The translations under genes and the position numbers were made by a program. A model generated the notes under the pieces. That model had not been told where the DNA came from and made no database searches. It saw nothing but the letters and a program-made list of their open reading frames with translations. This document shows, piece by piece, positions 11,187-23,014 of a stretch of DNA of 64,000 nucleotides. Source of the DNA: Budorcas taxicolor. Lineage: Eukaryota > Chordata > Mammalia > Artiodactyla > Bovidae. How positions within the stretch are numbered: position 1 is the stretch's first letter; the number at the start of each line of letters is the position of its first letter. Location: positions 35,947,272-36,011,271 of the forward strand of contig NC_068910.1 in assembly GCF_023091745.1 (NCBI RefSeq), in the 5' to 3' direction.

Positions 11187-11499
11187 TTTTTTTTTTTTAC
11201 TTTATTTTACCTTACAATACTGTATTGGTTTTGCCATATATCGACATGAATCCACCACGGGTGTACATGCGATCCCAAACATGAACCCCCCTCCCACCTC
11301 CCTCCCCACAACATCCCTCTGGGTCATCCCCGTGCACCAGCCCCAAGCATGCTGTATCCTGCATCAGACATAGACTGGCGATTCGATTCTTACATGATAG
11401 TATACATGTTTCAATGCCATTCTCCCAAATCATCCCACCCTCTCCCTCTCCCTCTGAGTCCAAAAGTCCACTATACACATCTGTGTCTTTTTTGCTGTC
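11187..11499 (-). mobile_element. L1 3' UTR fragment, heavily 5'-truncated
   Basis: On the plus strand a poly-T run is followed by actttattttaccttacaatactgtattggttttgcc and the rest of the antisense bovine L1 3' UTR. Related blocks occur at 16873 and 57121. It ends after ttttttgctgtct. tggctttt at 11179-11186 and 11500-11507 fits an 8-bp TSD, with the left copy merging into the T-run. No ORF2 sequence is included. Confidence 0.9.
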
Positions 11500-11733
11500 T
11501 GGCTTTTAAAATCAATGTCATTAGGCTTCATTTTTATCTCATCAATAAGTAAGGAGCTGATGTGTACAGTAAAATTTTCTAGAATACTAATGCTTTGTTC
11601 CAAAAATATTATTAAAACTGTCAAATTTTTAATAAATATCATTTTAAATATAGCTCATAAACAAGTCCTTTTCTTCTTAGGGCATAACTATTTCCTTGCA
11701 AAGTAACTACTGGGGACACTTTTGGAGCTACTC

Positions 11734-11930
11734 AGGACTTCCCTGGTGGCTCAAAGCATCTGCCTACAATGCAGAGACCCGGTTCAATCCCTGGGTTGGG
11801 AAGATCTCCCAGAGAAGGAAATAGCAATCCACTCCAGTATTCTTGCCTGGAAAATTCCATGGATGGAGGAACCTGGTAGGCTACAGTCCATGGGGTTGCA
11901 AAGAGTCAGATACGACTGAGCGACTTCACT
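11734..11930 (+). mobile_element. Bov-tA SINE
   Basis: The tRNA-like head (acttccctggtggctcaaagcatctgcc..ggttcaatccctggg, with a B-box-like ggttcaatcc) is followed by the Bov-A tail (ccactccagtattcttgcctgg..gactgagcgacttcac). The flanks ttggagctactc (11722-11733) and ttggagttactc (11931-11942) form a 12-bp TSD with one change. Confidence 0.95.
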
Positions 11931-11942
11931 TTGGAGTTACTC

Positions 11943-13437
11943 TACCTATGGACTCCTATACTATTTTATCCTGTTGTGCTGTCTTTTCTGTTATGAGTTG
12001 CCTGGGAAGATAGTGAACCCTTTCCTTGAGGCATTTTACAATGTTTGGTAAAATCACAATTGGAACACAAGCATCAGATGAAAGATACCAATGACATTTA
12101 GTATCACTCATCACTCTAAGATAACGACTACTCCACTGTCAATACGTCAATGCTTTTTTTTGGAGGGGGGGAATTAAGAGTTTCCAGATTTTACATGAGC
12201 TTTGTAATAACCCTTTGGCCTCTCAAATACCTATTTATTTTTCAGTCTATTTTGTTTCTGCATCATTGAATTTGTTTCATTAGTTTAATATTATCTCTGT
12301 AACTAGAACCATATCTGAACTACTGGGAAACTGACTAAAGGGCTCTCAGATCTTCAGTCTACTTGGCCAAGGCATCTTCATTATCATAATGTTTTCCTTT
12401 GTGTTAGCCACATTTAATAAGAGAGCCATTGATTTCACTGGCAAATAAATAATCAGTCATGTTATTGATTTTGTGGCTCACATGTTCAAACCATTATATT
12501 TGGGAAAATGAATGACATTGATAGCTATCTGTCAAACCAAGAATGTGAAGGTTTTGATCAATGTCATGGAGGGTTTTGATCAATATCAACATTGAGATTT
12601 TGATATTTTAGTGCTAGCTAAAATATCAGCTAACACATCTTAAAATAATCACCTATGCTGGCACACCTTCAGGCAGAAACTCTTAGAAGCTAATTTGAAA
12701 GAAAGATGTGTAATGGGATCTTTATGCATAAACACAAATTGCTCTGTATGTTGCCATCTCAGTGAAATGTAGCAATTTACAGCTTTGTTTTTAAGAAAGA
12801 TCACAGAAAGCAATGAGCAAGAAACTGCTTCCAAAAATGGTCAGTAAGCATTGTTCCCACTTTGATTTTCTATGGATAATGAGCAACATAACTTTTAATC
12901 ATAGATTTTCTAGCCAGTCATATTGACAAGTGTATCCTCATTTTGTTCAGTTCTGCAAAACAGAATGTAAGCTCTCTATACTAACAAGAGAGGGAAAACA
13001 ATGTGAACAAGATCAAAATATGAAAAGAAAGAGATTTACACAAACTCTGGAGTAAATGTGATGAATTCATGGTATAAATCTTCTTTTGTAGGAGGACCTA
13101 TAAGCAGAAGCAGGATAATGTGGGAAAACAAAGAGAATGGTCTATGCCATATATGCTTTAAAGTATGCTGAGAAAGAGGTAGGTAAGAATATTCACCTGT
13201 TCAGTAAACCTCTAACCTCCTTGAGATTAGAATTATCTTTGCCAAGTGATGAAAACTCTCAATAGTGTCTCTCCATAAGCAATAGGATCATGAAACAAAG
13301 AAGTTAGTTTATCCCTAGGGAACCACTGGAAGACAGTTAATGACACTGTGTGCCAATGCCAATGCTTTGACAATTATTTAAGCTAAAGTCTGCTAAAATG
13401 TTTTATCTCTCTGAAGACAGCAAAAATAAGGCCCATC
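11943..13437. other. no gene recognised
   Basis: Unique-looking AT-rich DNA. A short local duplication of ggttttgatcaat occurs at about 12551-12587. A 61-codon minus frame at 12649-12834 has no recognisable motif. Confidence 0.55.
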
Positions 13438-13446
13438 TGAGAGTGA

Positions 13447-13659
13447 CCTGAGCTTCCCTGGTAACTCGGATGATAAAGCATCTGCCTACAAAGCAGGAGA
13501 TCCAGATTCGATCCCTGGGTAGGGAAGATCCCCTGGAGAAGGAAATGGCAACCCACTCCAGTACTCTTGCCTGGAAAATCCCATGGACCGAGGAGCCTGG
13601 TAGGCTACAGTCCATGGGGTGGCAAAGAGTTGGACACGACTGAGAGACTTCACTTCACT
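13447..13659 (+). mobile_element. Bov-tA SINE
   Basis: Full head-plus-tail structure: gagcttccctggtaactcgg, B-box-like gattcgatccctgggt, then gaaatggcaacccactccagtactcttgcc and a tail ending in cacttcact. Perfect 9-bp TSD tgagagtga at 13438-13446 and 13660-13668. The minus-strand 70-codon frame over it is the usual artefact of Bov-tA antisense translation. Confidence 0.95.
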
Positions 13660-13908
13660 TGAGAGTGATCAAATAACACATGTCAAAGTTTAAGAGCCTT
13701 CTCTTCTAAATTACATGGGAAAGTATAAGGAAAAGTTACTGTGAACAATTTACCAGAGATTGCACTTTTTTAGAGCTCAAGACAGCTTTTGTATTGAACC
13801 TCAAGAAGAACCTTAAGATGAGAGCATGACAGTTTGAGAACATAAACTAAGTGACACTCTCTCTGCTTAGGGCAAATTTATTTAGAGGTGGTGTGATAGG
13901 AACAAAAA

Positions 13909-14604
13909 AGTTGGCTTAAAACTCAACATTCAGAAAACCAAGATCATGGCATCTGGTCCCATCACTTCATGGCAAATAGATGGCAAACAATAGAAATAGT
14001 GACAGACTATTTTTCGGGGCTCCAAAATCACTGTAGATGGTGACCGCAACCACAAAATTAAGACACTTCCTTCTTAGAAGAAAAGCTATGACCATTCTAG
14101 ACAGTATATTAAAAAGCAGAGACAGTACTTTGCCAACAAAGGTCCATCTAGTCAAGGCTATGGTTTTTCCAGTAGTCATGTATGGATGTGAGAATGGGAC
14201 TATAAAGAAAGCTGAGTGCTGAAGAATTGATGCTTTTGAACTGTTTGTTGGAGAAGACTCTTGAGAGTCCCTTGGACTGCAAGGAGATCCAACCAGTCCA
14301 TCCTAAAGGAAATCAATCCTAAATATTCATTTGAAGGACTGCTGTTGAAGCTACAACTCTAATACTTTGGCCACCTGTTTCAAAGAGCTGACTCATTTGA
14401 AAAAGCCCCTGATGCTGGGAAAGATTGAAGGTGGGAGGAGAAGGGGATTACAGATGGTGAGATGATTGGATGTCATCACCGACTCAATGGACATGAGTTT
14501 CAGTAGGCTCTGGGAGTTGGTGATGGACAGGGAGGCCTGATGTGCTGCAGTCCATGGGGTCATAAGAGTCAGACGTGACAGCAACTGAACTGAACTGAAC
14601 TAAC
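13909..14604 (+). mobile_element. BovB LINE, 5'-truncated 3' end
   Basis: It starts at gttggcttaaaactcaacattcag (RT motif-D region) and ends with the tail ctgaactgaactgaac. Perfect 11-bp TSD aggaacaaaaa at 13898-13908 and 14605-14615. The sense frame is broken; a 61-codon piece at 14037-14222 keeps part of the post-RT block. Confidence 0.93.
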
Positions 14605-14615
14605 AGGAACAAAAA

Positions 14616-15034
14616 GAAAGACTTGCAAAAAAAAAAAAAAAACTTTCCAGTTATGTTTCTTCTTTTCATGAATCTTGCATTGCTTTCTCTTCTTATCTCT
14701 ATTGTTATTCTATATCCATTGATCTAGTCATGTGAGTGTGAAATCTGGCCTAAAACAAAATATTCTCTTGACTTTTAGTTATGGCATTCTTGGTGTGTAT
14801 ACCTGCAATGTAGGAGAGAATGAAAGGAGAAATATAGGAAGATGAGATATAAGAGCACAGTCAATAATGAATACAATTAATACATTGTGATGTCACTGAT
14901 GACATTAATCTTTTCTAAACCTTCCTTGGAACTACCTAATTTTGTTATGGAGAAACAATTCATTGAAAACTGTAACTCTTACCAATAGATACAGAGATAA
15001 AAGCTACAGAAAGACAGAATAACCTGTAGTTACC
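14616..15034. other. no gene or clear repeat recognised
   Basis: Apart from an A-run at 14628-14642, nothing stands out. Confidence 0.5.
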
Positions 15035-15260
15035 GTGTACTGGCTCTGAAGTCCCACAGCATCAAGCTGAATACTGGATGCATCGTTATATATGTGTATA
15101 GACAAGTGATCTAAATTCTCTGAGGCTCACCTTCCCCATTTCTACAGTGGAGATACTAATCACGTTTTGCAAAAATAAAGTGAGATAAAAGATGTCAAGC
15201 ATTTCATAAAATGTTTGCACTTCTTAGATTCATGATCAGTGATAGCTGCCAGGAGGTATA
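15035..15260 (+). mobile_element. MIR-like ancient SINE
   Basis: MIR order is readable: actggctctgaagtcccacag..tctgaggctcaccttccccatttctacagtggagatactaatcacg..gagataaaagatgtcaagc..gatagctgcc. It corresponds to gctctggagtcagac..cctcagtttcctcatctgtaaaatggggataata. Strongly diverged. Confidence 0.6.
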
Positions 15261-15624
15261 GTAGTACTGATGGTAACAGTAGTTGAAGGAGAAAGAGGAG
15301 GAAAACCTGGGAGTCTTTTCTTACAGGTGATGGTAAAAGAGCTTTGGTGTTACATTTTCTAAGATTCAGAATTAAAGGTGAAATAACTCACATAAAACAT
15401 ATAAATTTGAGGACTGTCAAATCACTCTAATCCAGGGAGAGAAAAGCCACATAAAGCCAGCCAGAAATCCAGGAAAGCCAGAGCAGTCAATGCCTTCCAC
15501 CGCAGGCAAACCAGCTCACCAGGGGCCAAACCCTGCTGCTTTGTCATCACTATCTCGTGAATGATAGGAACAAGGACTATAATATTGTCGACAGACTGGA
15601 CCCAAAGCACACAAAATGCGTTTC
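15261..15624. other. no gene recognised
   Basis: No supported feature. A 62-codon minus frame at 15422-15610 and a plus frame at 15561-15842 show no known domain, and the latter runs into the L1 3' UTR. Confidence 0.45.
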
Positions 15625-16115
15625 AGTTAAAGATGGTATTTAATTGGAGAATCATTGCTTTACAATGGTGTGTGGTTTCTGCCTCACAACAATGCAAATA
15701 CGTCATAACTATATATACATATCCCCTCTCTATTTGGCCTCCCTCTCACACCCTCCATTCCCCCCCTCTAGATCATCACAACGTGCCAGTCTACGCTCCC
15801 TGTGTTATACAGCAGCTTCCCAATGTGTATATATGTCAATGATGCTTTCTCAATCAGTCCCACTCTCTCCTTCCCCTGCTGTGTCCACAAGTGCATTCTC
15901 CATGCCTGTGTCTCTATGTCAATGATGCTTTCTCAATTGGTCCCACTCTCTTCTTCCCCTGCTGTGTCCACAAGTGCGTTCTCCATGCCTGTGTCTCTAT
16001 TCCTTCCTTGCAGATAGGTTCCTCAGTACCATATTTTCTAGATTCCATATATATGTGTTAATATATGATATTTATTTTTCTTAAATATGGTAAGATAATA
16101 CTGTATATTGGTTAT
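15625..16115 (-). mobile_element. older cetartiodactyl-type L1 3' UTR
   Basis: Antisense of the L1 3' end: ttggagaatcattgctttacaatg..tgtggtttctgcctcacaac..tcccctctctatttggcctccctctcacaccctcc..gtgttatacagcagcttccc. The sense equivalents occur at 29700-29790 and 30990-31060. It includes an 83-bp tandem duplication (15832-15997) and ends near ccatatatatgtgttaatatatgatatttatttttct. Confidence 0.7.
15832..15997. repeat. 83-bp tandem duplication inside the L1 3' UTR
   Basis: The unit starting tatgtcaatgatgctttctc at 15832 recurs at 15915 with a few substitutions (cagtcc/ttggtcc, ctcctt/cttctt, gcatt/gcgtt). Both units end in gcctgtgtctcta. Two copies lie in tandem with no spacer. Confidence 0.9.
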
Positions 16116-16872
16116 CCAACATTGTTTTAATGCTAGACTGTTTCTATATAATCAAAAGGTTGATTTTCAAATGCCACTGAACTATTTTCAATAAGCAACA
16201 AAATATTGATTTAGTTGGCTTTCCTTCGGTGTTTTTTTGCAGAGCTCATATTCTTATTTTATTTTTATTTTTTCCTTTAACAAATGTGCATGCCATTTTT
16301 GATGGCCTCTGCCTCATTAAGTGTATCATGTGTTTTTTTTTTCTTTCTTCACATCTGTTATGAATCACAAATACACTTACTAGCAAAATCTGCTTAGCTT
16401 TAACTTTAAATATCTGTCTCATAACGATGAATAGAGATAGTGTTGTTGTTAACTGGGTTAGATGCTTCCACAGTAAATCAAAACTTACCTGCTTCCTCTT
16501 TAAAGAAATATACATGACATCCATTATTTGAAGAAAAGAACTTGGTAAAGCAGAAAGATGAGACAAAATTGTACTTGTTGGCTTAGATACTTATTCAGGA
16601 AACATATGGGAATGGCCTCATAGATGAGCATTTTCATGCTTTGTATTGTTGCATAAGAGACAGATTTAGAAACCAAGGTAATAGGAGAAAAACAGGAAAG
16701 AGGAGAGATTTTAAACTGTCACTGAAAATTAAATCCTCCATCTTGAAAGGAATGTATTTATCTGTATTCAAATTCCTCCCCCCCAACCCCGTGGTGGTTT
16801 TATTTATTTATTTATTTTTGCTTGTATACATATTTTATTTTATTTCATTTTATTTTTTCCTGTTACCAACAA
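16116..16872. other. no gene; T-rich simple repeats at the right end
   Basis: A 106-codon minus frame (16246-16566) and a 109-codon plus frame (16641-16970) show no recognisable domain. The plus frame is mostly translated T-rich repeat and L1 DNA. (TATT)n and (TTTTA)n tracts occupy about 16799-16860. Confidence 0.5.
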
Positions 16873-17985
16873 CTTTTATTTTATTTTTTTCCTTATTTTG
16901 CAATATTGTATTGGTTTTGCCATACATCAACATTAATCTGCCACAGGTGTACACATGTTCCCCATCCTGAACCCCCCTCCCTCTTCCCTCCCCATACCAT
17001 CCCTCTGGGTCATCCCAGTGCACAAGCCCCAAGCATCCAGCATCGAACCTGGACTGGCAATTTGTTTCATATATGATATTATACATGTTTCAATGCCATT
17101 CTCCCAAGTCATCCCACCCTCTCCCTCTCTCACAGAGTCCAAAAGACTGTTCTACACATCTGTGTCTCTTTTGCTGTCTCGCATACAGGATTATCATTAC
17201 CATCTTTCTAAATTCCATATATATGTGTTAAAGTACTGTATTGGTGTTTTTCTTTCTGGCTTACTTCACTCTGTATAACAGGCTCCAGTTTCATCCACCT
17301 CATTAGAACTGATTCAAATGTATTCTTTCTAATGGCTGAGTAATACTCCATTGTGTATATGTACCACAGCTTTCTTATCCATTTGTCTGCTGATGGACAT
17401 CTAGGTTGCTTCCATGTCCTGGCTATTATAAACAGTGCTGCAATGAACATTGGGGTACATGTGTCTCTTTCAATTCTGGTTTCCTTGGTGTGTATGCATA
17501 GCAGTGGGATTGCTGGGTCATAAGTCAGTTCTATTTCCAGTTTTTTTACAGAATCTCCACAGTGTTCTCCATAGTGGCTGAACTAGTTTGAATTCCCACC
17601 AACAATGTAAGAGGGTTCCTTTTTCTCCACACCCTCTCCAGCACTTATTGCTTGTAGACTTTTGGATAGCAGCCATTCTGACTAGTATGAAATGATACCT
17701 CATTGTGGTTTTGATTTGCATTTCTCTGATAATGAGTGATGTTGAGCATCTTTTCATGTGTTTGTTAGCCATCTGATGTCTTCTTTGGAGAAATGTCTGT
17801 TTAGTTCTTTGGCCCATTTTTTGATTGGGTCATTTATTTTCCTGGAATTGAGCTGCAGGAGTTGCTTGTATATTTTTGAGATTAGTTCTTTGTCAGTAGC
17901 TTCATTTACTATTATTTTCTCCCATTCTGAAGGCTGTCTTTTCACCTTGCTTATAGTGTCCTTTGTTGTGCAGAAGCTTTTAATT
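16873..17985 (-). mobile_element. L1 3' end (3' UTR plus ORF2 C-terminus), 5'-truncated
   Basis: The antisense 3' UTR starts at acttttattttattttt..gcaatattgtattggttttgcc. The ORF2 3' end follows from about 17208. Similarity to the longer L1 at 57121 stops after gcagaagcttttaatt near 17985. I could not find a convincing TSD. Confidence 0.9.
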
Positions 17986-18014
17986 GTGGATATGCTGAAT
18001 ATTTGTATGTCCAT
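17208..18014 (-). pseudogene. L1 ORF2 C-terminal fragment
   Basis: About 260 codons of the C-terminal end of L1 ORF2p remain, broken into three frames: 17754-18014 (KWAKELNRHFSKEDI), 17518-17817 (MRYHFILVRMAAIQKS, CWRGCGEKGTLLHCWW) and 17208-17450 (TWKQPRCPSADKWIRKLWY, MEYYSAIRKNTFESVLMRW). The Cys-containing segment CWRGCGEKGTLLHC is the C-terminal region of ORF2p. The endonuclease and RT are absent because of 5' truncation. It parallels 57468-58220 and is a dead fragment. Confidence 0.9.
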
Positions 18015-18079
18015 GATACATTACATATCAACAGGAAGTGCTTCATTTTAATTAACAAAAAATATTTAAAATAGCAACT

Positions 18080-18660
18080 AAATTCATATATTAAAGAATG
18101 AATCACTACCAGGGCAAAATGCTAGTGAAGTTATGAAGAAATAGGAACTTTCATTCATTGCCTGTAGGAATGAAAAGTGGCATAACTACTTTGAAAGACT
18201 GACAGTTTCTTGAAAAAATAAACTTACTCTTAGTACACAGTCTAGCAATTGCATTCCTTGGCATTTTCTCAAAGGATCTGAAAATGTATGTATATTTATA
18301 CGAAAACATCCAGCTTTATTAATAACAGCAGTTTTATTAGTAATTGCAAAAACTTTGATGCAACCAAGATGTTCTTCAGATAGTGAATGGATAAACTGTG
18401 GTATCTTCAGTTAATGTAGTATTTATTATTCAGTGATAAGAAGATATGAGCTATCAAGCCTAGAAAAGACAAGGAAGAACTACAAATGTGTATTTCTAAC
18501 TAAAAGAAGTCAGTCCAAAATGGCCACATACTGAATTCTCCCACCAGCATGATACCTTGGAGAGGCACAACTACTGAGACAATTAAAAATCACTGGTTGT
18601 TAGAGATTAAGGACAAGGAAGCACTCTATTTTTCTGTGAACCTAAAACTGCTCTAAAAAC
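18080..18660 (+). mobile_element. ancient L1 3' end
   Basis: Decayed but ordered L1M-type blocks: attgcctgtaggaatgaaaagtggcataactactttgaaagac, agcaattgcattcctt, tccagctttattaataacagcag, gatgcaaccaagatgttcttcagatagtgaatggataaac, ctaaaagaagtcagtccaaaatgg. The reading frame is not intact. Confidence 0.7.
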
Positions 18661-18899
18661 TGAAATTCATTTTTAAAATATTTTATAAAGTTTAATCAAC
18701 TGCTATAGATTTTAACATATTTATATATCAGTCAGGATGCATCATTTGTAGTGTTCAAATAACAAAAATAAGAAATTGGTTAAGAAGTAGAACGTGAAAA
18801 TACTGGTTTTGGGTATGAACAAAAAATATTTCAATTATATGATAACATTAACTCATATAAATCTCTCTCTCTCTCTTTTTTTAGCTTACAAAAGTAATC

Positions 18900-19100
18900 T
18901 CATTTACTTTACCTTAATTCATGAACACCATCTATGAAGCTGATGGATAGCCTTTATGTTTTTTTCTTATTCCAGGAAAGGAATAAGAGGTTCAGTGATT
19001 TGCCCAAAGTTGCAAAAATAATAAGTAGTAAAATTTTTTTTAACCTACAGTATGTTCATCATTCTTTTGCCTACAAGATAGCAGACAGAAGATGTGATCT
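18900..19100 (-). mobile_element. MIR-like ancient SINE
   Basis: The antisense MIR core is visible in aggaataagaggttcagtgatttgcccaaagttgcaaaaataataagtag, corresponding to gaggttaagtgacttgcccaaggtcacacagctagtaag. Confidence 0.6.
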
Positions 19101-19130
19101 AAAAGTAAAAGACTGCTATTATTCCTAAGA

Positions 19131-20514
19131 CACTGTTGATCCTATAAGGAATGATTCGTATAAAATAATCCATTATTTTTAAAAACCTTCCACTTATTTA
19201 CTAGAGAGGATAATTACCAACTATAATCTGTAATGCAAAACAGTTATTTCACAGTTCTTAGTAAGAAAAAAATAACCAATCATGTTATAAAATCAAGTTT
19301 TATTTTAATTTTAAAGCATTATAATAGGAGCAAAGCGATAGCTCAAAGAGAATTAACAGTGAGCTAAGAACTTACAATTCACAGTCTGACTGACTCATTA
19401 TTTCACAGTCTGGCATTCATCATATGCCTCAGTTTCTACTCTAAAATGACAAAGTTGAGACTAAATGATCTCAAGCTTAAAAATTCTGATTCTGTGCACA
19501 TACAGCACAATATTTTAAAGCACATATGCCTCCTGTAAAGTGAAATAAAGTGAATAAGCACACATAAATGGCACAATGATTAAATTTACTGAGAGCTAAA
19601 AGTCATAGCATATTAGCCTTACATATGAAAAATTCTCCTAATGAATCAAACTTGAAGGATCTGTCAGTGTGCCATTGTTTGACAGAGAACAAGAACTGTG
19701 AAATTGCTGCTTTTATCCTAGTGATTCTTCTTCTATGGGTCACACACAGAAAAAAGAAGGGGTCAGTAAGTTTCTCATTAATACATATCAACTTTGGAAA
19801 GAAAATAAACAGTGTCGTTTGACACTGCAACGAACCATAGTGATCTTAATGAATATTACTGCTAAAGAATTCATGCAAATTAGCATTTCCTTATATGCCT
19901 TAGCTAAAAAGAAATTAAATTTGGTCTAAATGAGTTAAAACATTGGACCTAAGAGACATCTGATCATTTCTACCTCCCAATTATTTTACTTTTGCTCAGG
20001 TTTTCTTGGAAACAGTTATTTGCTTTGAAACAATGCTATTGTGGTTGGATATTTCTATTACTGTATTTATGCAGCTCAAGAAGTTGTAGACTGTAGATTC
20101 CAGGTTCAATGCCCATTATGAAACACGATATGTTTATAGGCAGATATCCTGAAAGCAGATAATCCAAACCATCACTACTAAGTGTTGCAGTTCTTTTCAA
20201 TATGATGAGTAGTGTTTAAGTGAACCTAGGAGTCAGTGGAAAACAAAAAGTTTGTGGGAGTTTTCCAAAGATAATACACTACAAAGCAAGTTTTGTTTAA
20301 GTATCGATAACCTGGTTAAAATTAAGGCAAAAAGTGAGATCATATACTTCATATGGGTATGTTGCAAAACACACGCTCTTCATATGTTGTGACATCATGT
20401 ACACAATAGGATACTAGCTAAACAAATATCAGTATTCATTATTATAGTGAACATTTGGTTACCCAGGACAAAGGTTGCCAAGTAAATGAGCAAACATATG
20501 CAAAATAAGCTAAT
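19131..20514. other. AT-rich sequence, no gene
   Basis: No supported gene. A faint MIR-like piece (catatgcctcagtttctactctaaaatgacaaagttgagactaaatgatctc) lies at about 19419-19470. Overlapping 64-75-codon frames at 19603-19929 on both strands look like chance. Confidence 0.5.
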
Positions 20515-20740
20515 GTAAACCACTGTTTCTCAGTCTTGGGGGCATTGATATTTTGGGCCAGGTAATTCGTTTTTAGGAGCTCACCTGTGCAATGTGGAAT
20601 ATTCAGTATGACCTCTGATCCTTATCCATTAGATGACAGTAGCACTATCATGTCCAAGTTGTAGAAACCAAAAGTGTCTCAAGACATTACCAAATGTCCC
20701 GAGAACAAGAAATTCTCTCCACAGGTGAAGGTCACTGGCA
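20515..20740 (+). mobile_element. MER5A-like hAT-Charlie DNA transposon remnant
   Basis: Blocks match the MER5A order: ctcagtcttgggggcattgatattttgggccaggtaattc, gtgcaatgtggaatattcag, cctctgatccttatccattagatgacagtagcac, agaaaccaaaagtgtctcaagacattaccaaatgtcccgag. Non-autonomous and old; no transposase. Confidence 0.8.
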
Positions 20741-21705
20741 TAAACATTGACCTCAGAGATACTCACCATAAGAAGATATTTCTTGCATTTTATATTTCAA
20801 TAAAGCCAGTGAGGCAGGGCTAGTCTGACACTGGTGGTGTCACTAACATGACTAAGAAAAAGTGCATTGGAATGTACTGGTGTATCTGTGCTCGTTGTTG
20901 CTTGTCTTAAGCCCTAACCTTATAAATGAGAGTGATGGTTTTATTTATTTTGAATTTGCCTTTGTTCCGACACCATCCATAAAAAAAGCACTGTGGAAAG
21001 ATTTAGAATTTCAGACCAGTAACTCTTTCTTACATGCCTAACAGATTGGTGCAATATATAAAGCAGAGTGGTTCATTGCACACTTAAGGAAGCATAACCT
21101 GTACAGGAGGGGGAATGGGTAAAAGGCATGTCACATTGTTACTCTAAGGATAAATAGTACAGAGCCTTCCTTACCAGAGTGCTCCAATAGGAAAAATAAA
21201 TGTATAGACAAAATGGAAAGGAATAGCTGTCAATTATTGAGTTTAGTAAGCCTTTGACAATCTATTAAACTGTGTTACATATTTACCAAACACTATTTCC
21301 CTCCATTCTGGAACTGAATGTTAGAAGGCAGGTATTTTGCTGAATATACCTACATAATGCTAAGAGAGAAAACAATGAAATGGGATAGCTTATCAATTTT
21401 ATGGGTGGAGAATTATTTGCAGTAGGGTACCTGGGAGTAAACACTATCTAGATTTTTTTCACATTTTGATAAAGTTCAGATTCTCACATAATAATTAATC
21501 TAAAAGAAAGAATGCAGAAAAGGAATATGGAAGTTTGCAGATGACGCTAAGCTCATGCGAGCGGTTATAAGCTGATGAAGATAAACTGGAAAGAACTAAC
21601 AAGGATTTCAGAAAGACCTCAGAAAGAGAATATAAACCTCTGTTACTGCAGTTGTTGAGGGGTACATCTAAGAAGAAATCGAAACGATATTTGGATTAAC
21701 ATTTA
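20741..21705. other. no gene or clear repeat recognised
   Basis: Unique-looking AT-rich sequence; nothing supported. Confidence 0.5.
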
Positions 21706-21811
21706 GATCTCTGGGAGATGATGAAGGACAGGGAAGCCTGGTGTACTGCAGTCCATGGAGTCACAAAGAGTCACAAAGACGTGACTGAACGACTAAGCAA
21801 CAAACAACAAA
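21706..21811 (+). mobile_element. very short BovB 3' end
   Basis: agatctctgggagatgatgaaggacagggaagcctggtgtactgcagtccatgg..gtcacaaagac is the last part of BovB. A (caa)n-like tail (gcaacaaacaacaa) replaces the ctgaa units. A small internal duplication of gtcacaaaga is present. Only about 105 bp were inserted or survive. Confidence 0.85.
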
Positions 21812-22639
21812 CTAATATTCATGAAATAATGGATGCTAAACTGTCGGTCTTAACACTGAAGAAAACTAGAAGTGACTTTTTAAAATTGAAATTACGGAAC
21901 CAATGATTTCCAAAGATAGAAAACATTGGAAGATATAAGTTTAATAGAACAAAATGTAGATAAAAATAACAGTACCAAACAGCAAAGACAATGTTCTCCT
22001 AACGTCCAAATAAATTATGGTAAATCTAAACATATAAGCTTGTGTTGTTGTAACTGCACCCTCAACAAAGATAAAATAAACGTTAGAACAGTTTTGCATC
22101 AAGCAATAAATATTCTCAGTAAAGTTAAGACTCATTTATGTAAGAATAGACTAAAAGTAAGAATTCTTTCTACCTGCACAGAAGATATACTCATCATTTA
22201 TAAAGCCAAGGAAAATGTGATTAAGATAGACATGGATTTTTTTCAACAAAACCTAGAATAAAATAACTCTCAGATATCCTTTATGCTTGGAAGAGGTAGC
22301 AAAGAATAAAAACATCAGGTTTTATATTATAGCTAACACTTCACCACCTTGGAGAATTTCCTAATATAATGTGTATCAAAACTTTACTTGTACATTTATT
22401 TGTGTGACTGTTTCACTGTCAACATAAAAGTTATATTTGGACTAGCAATAAACATATTGAATTTTATATCAGAAAGGACATTATGCCTTCCTACATATTA
22501 AACATGAGGTATTCATGAAAAACAAATGAGGTAATAGATATAATAGGCATTATAAGTTATAAAAGTAATGCAAATAAGAGCTACCTTGTGAATATATATG
22601 GCTCAGACCTTGACTGTGGGCCTGGTAGATCGTTCAATG
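21812..22639. other. no gene supported; one 111-codon frame of unknown origin
   Basis: A plus-strand frame at 21926-22261 encodes 111 residues with a CCCNC cluster. There is no Kozak-like context, no recognisable domain and no neighbouring exon signal, so I treat it as a chance frame in AT-rich DNA. Confidence 0.5.
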
Positions 22640-22990
22640 GCCACAAATTCTTCCTCTCCTTGTATCTGCATCCTCTAGGAGTCCCTGTCTTCAACTGACT
22701 CTGAGCTTAAGCTTATGACTTGCTTTGACTGATGAGACCAATAGCAAACATAGAGCAAGCAGAGATTTGAAAAATGTTCTTTGTTAGGAGCTGCTTTCTC
22801 TTGTTCTTCTTGGAATCTTTCCACTACCATGAAAAGCAAACTGAGATAGCTTGTTGTAAGAAGATATGTGACCTCATATTTCCATCCATCATACCAGCCA
22901 ACATCCAACAACTATAAGACACGTCAGTGAGGCTTTTAAGATCTTTCTGACCTAAATAAAGACCACAGACACATTAGTCAATTCAGTAGA
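22640..22990 (+). mobile_element. MaLR/MLT1-type LTR remnant
   Basis: Decayed MLT1-like order: actctgagcttaagcttatgacttgctttgactgatgagacc, aatagcaaacatagagcaagcagagatttgaaaaatg, ccaccatg-like tccactaccatgaaaagcaaactgagatagc, then ccagccaacatccaacaac and acacgtcagtgaggc. No internal region is seen. The exact subfamily is not determined. Confidence 0.6.
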
Positions 22991-23014
22991 GATGAGCGAA
23001 CTTGGCCCAAATAG

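Noticed and set aside
11734..11800. tRNA gene in SINE heads
   Set aside because: The tRNA-like heads of Bov-tA and CHR lack a full cloverleaf and are SINE parts, not tRNA genes.
16873..18014. TSD for the L1 3' fragment
   Set aside because: gcttgtatacat on the left and atttgtatgtccat on the right are only loosely alike, so I do not claim a TSD.
21926..22261. 111-codon plus-strand frame with Cys cluster
   Set aside because: No recognisable domain, AT-rich context, no splice or promoter evidence. Length is within what chance gives in 64 kb.
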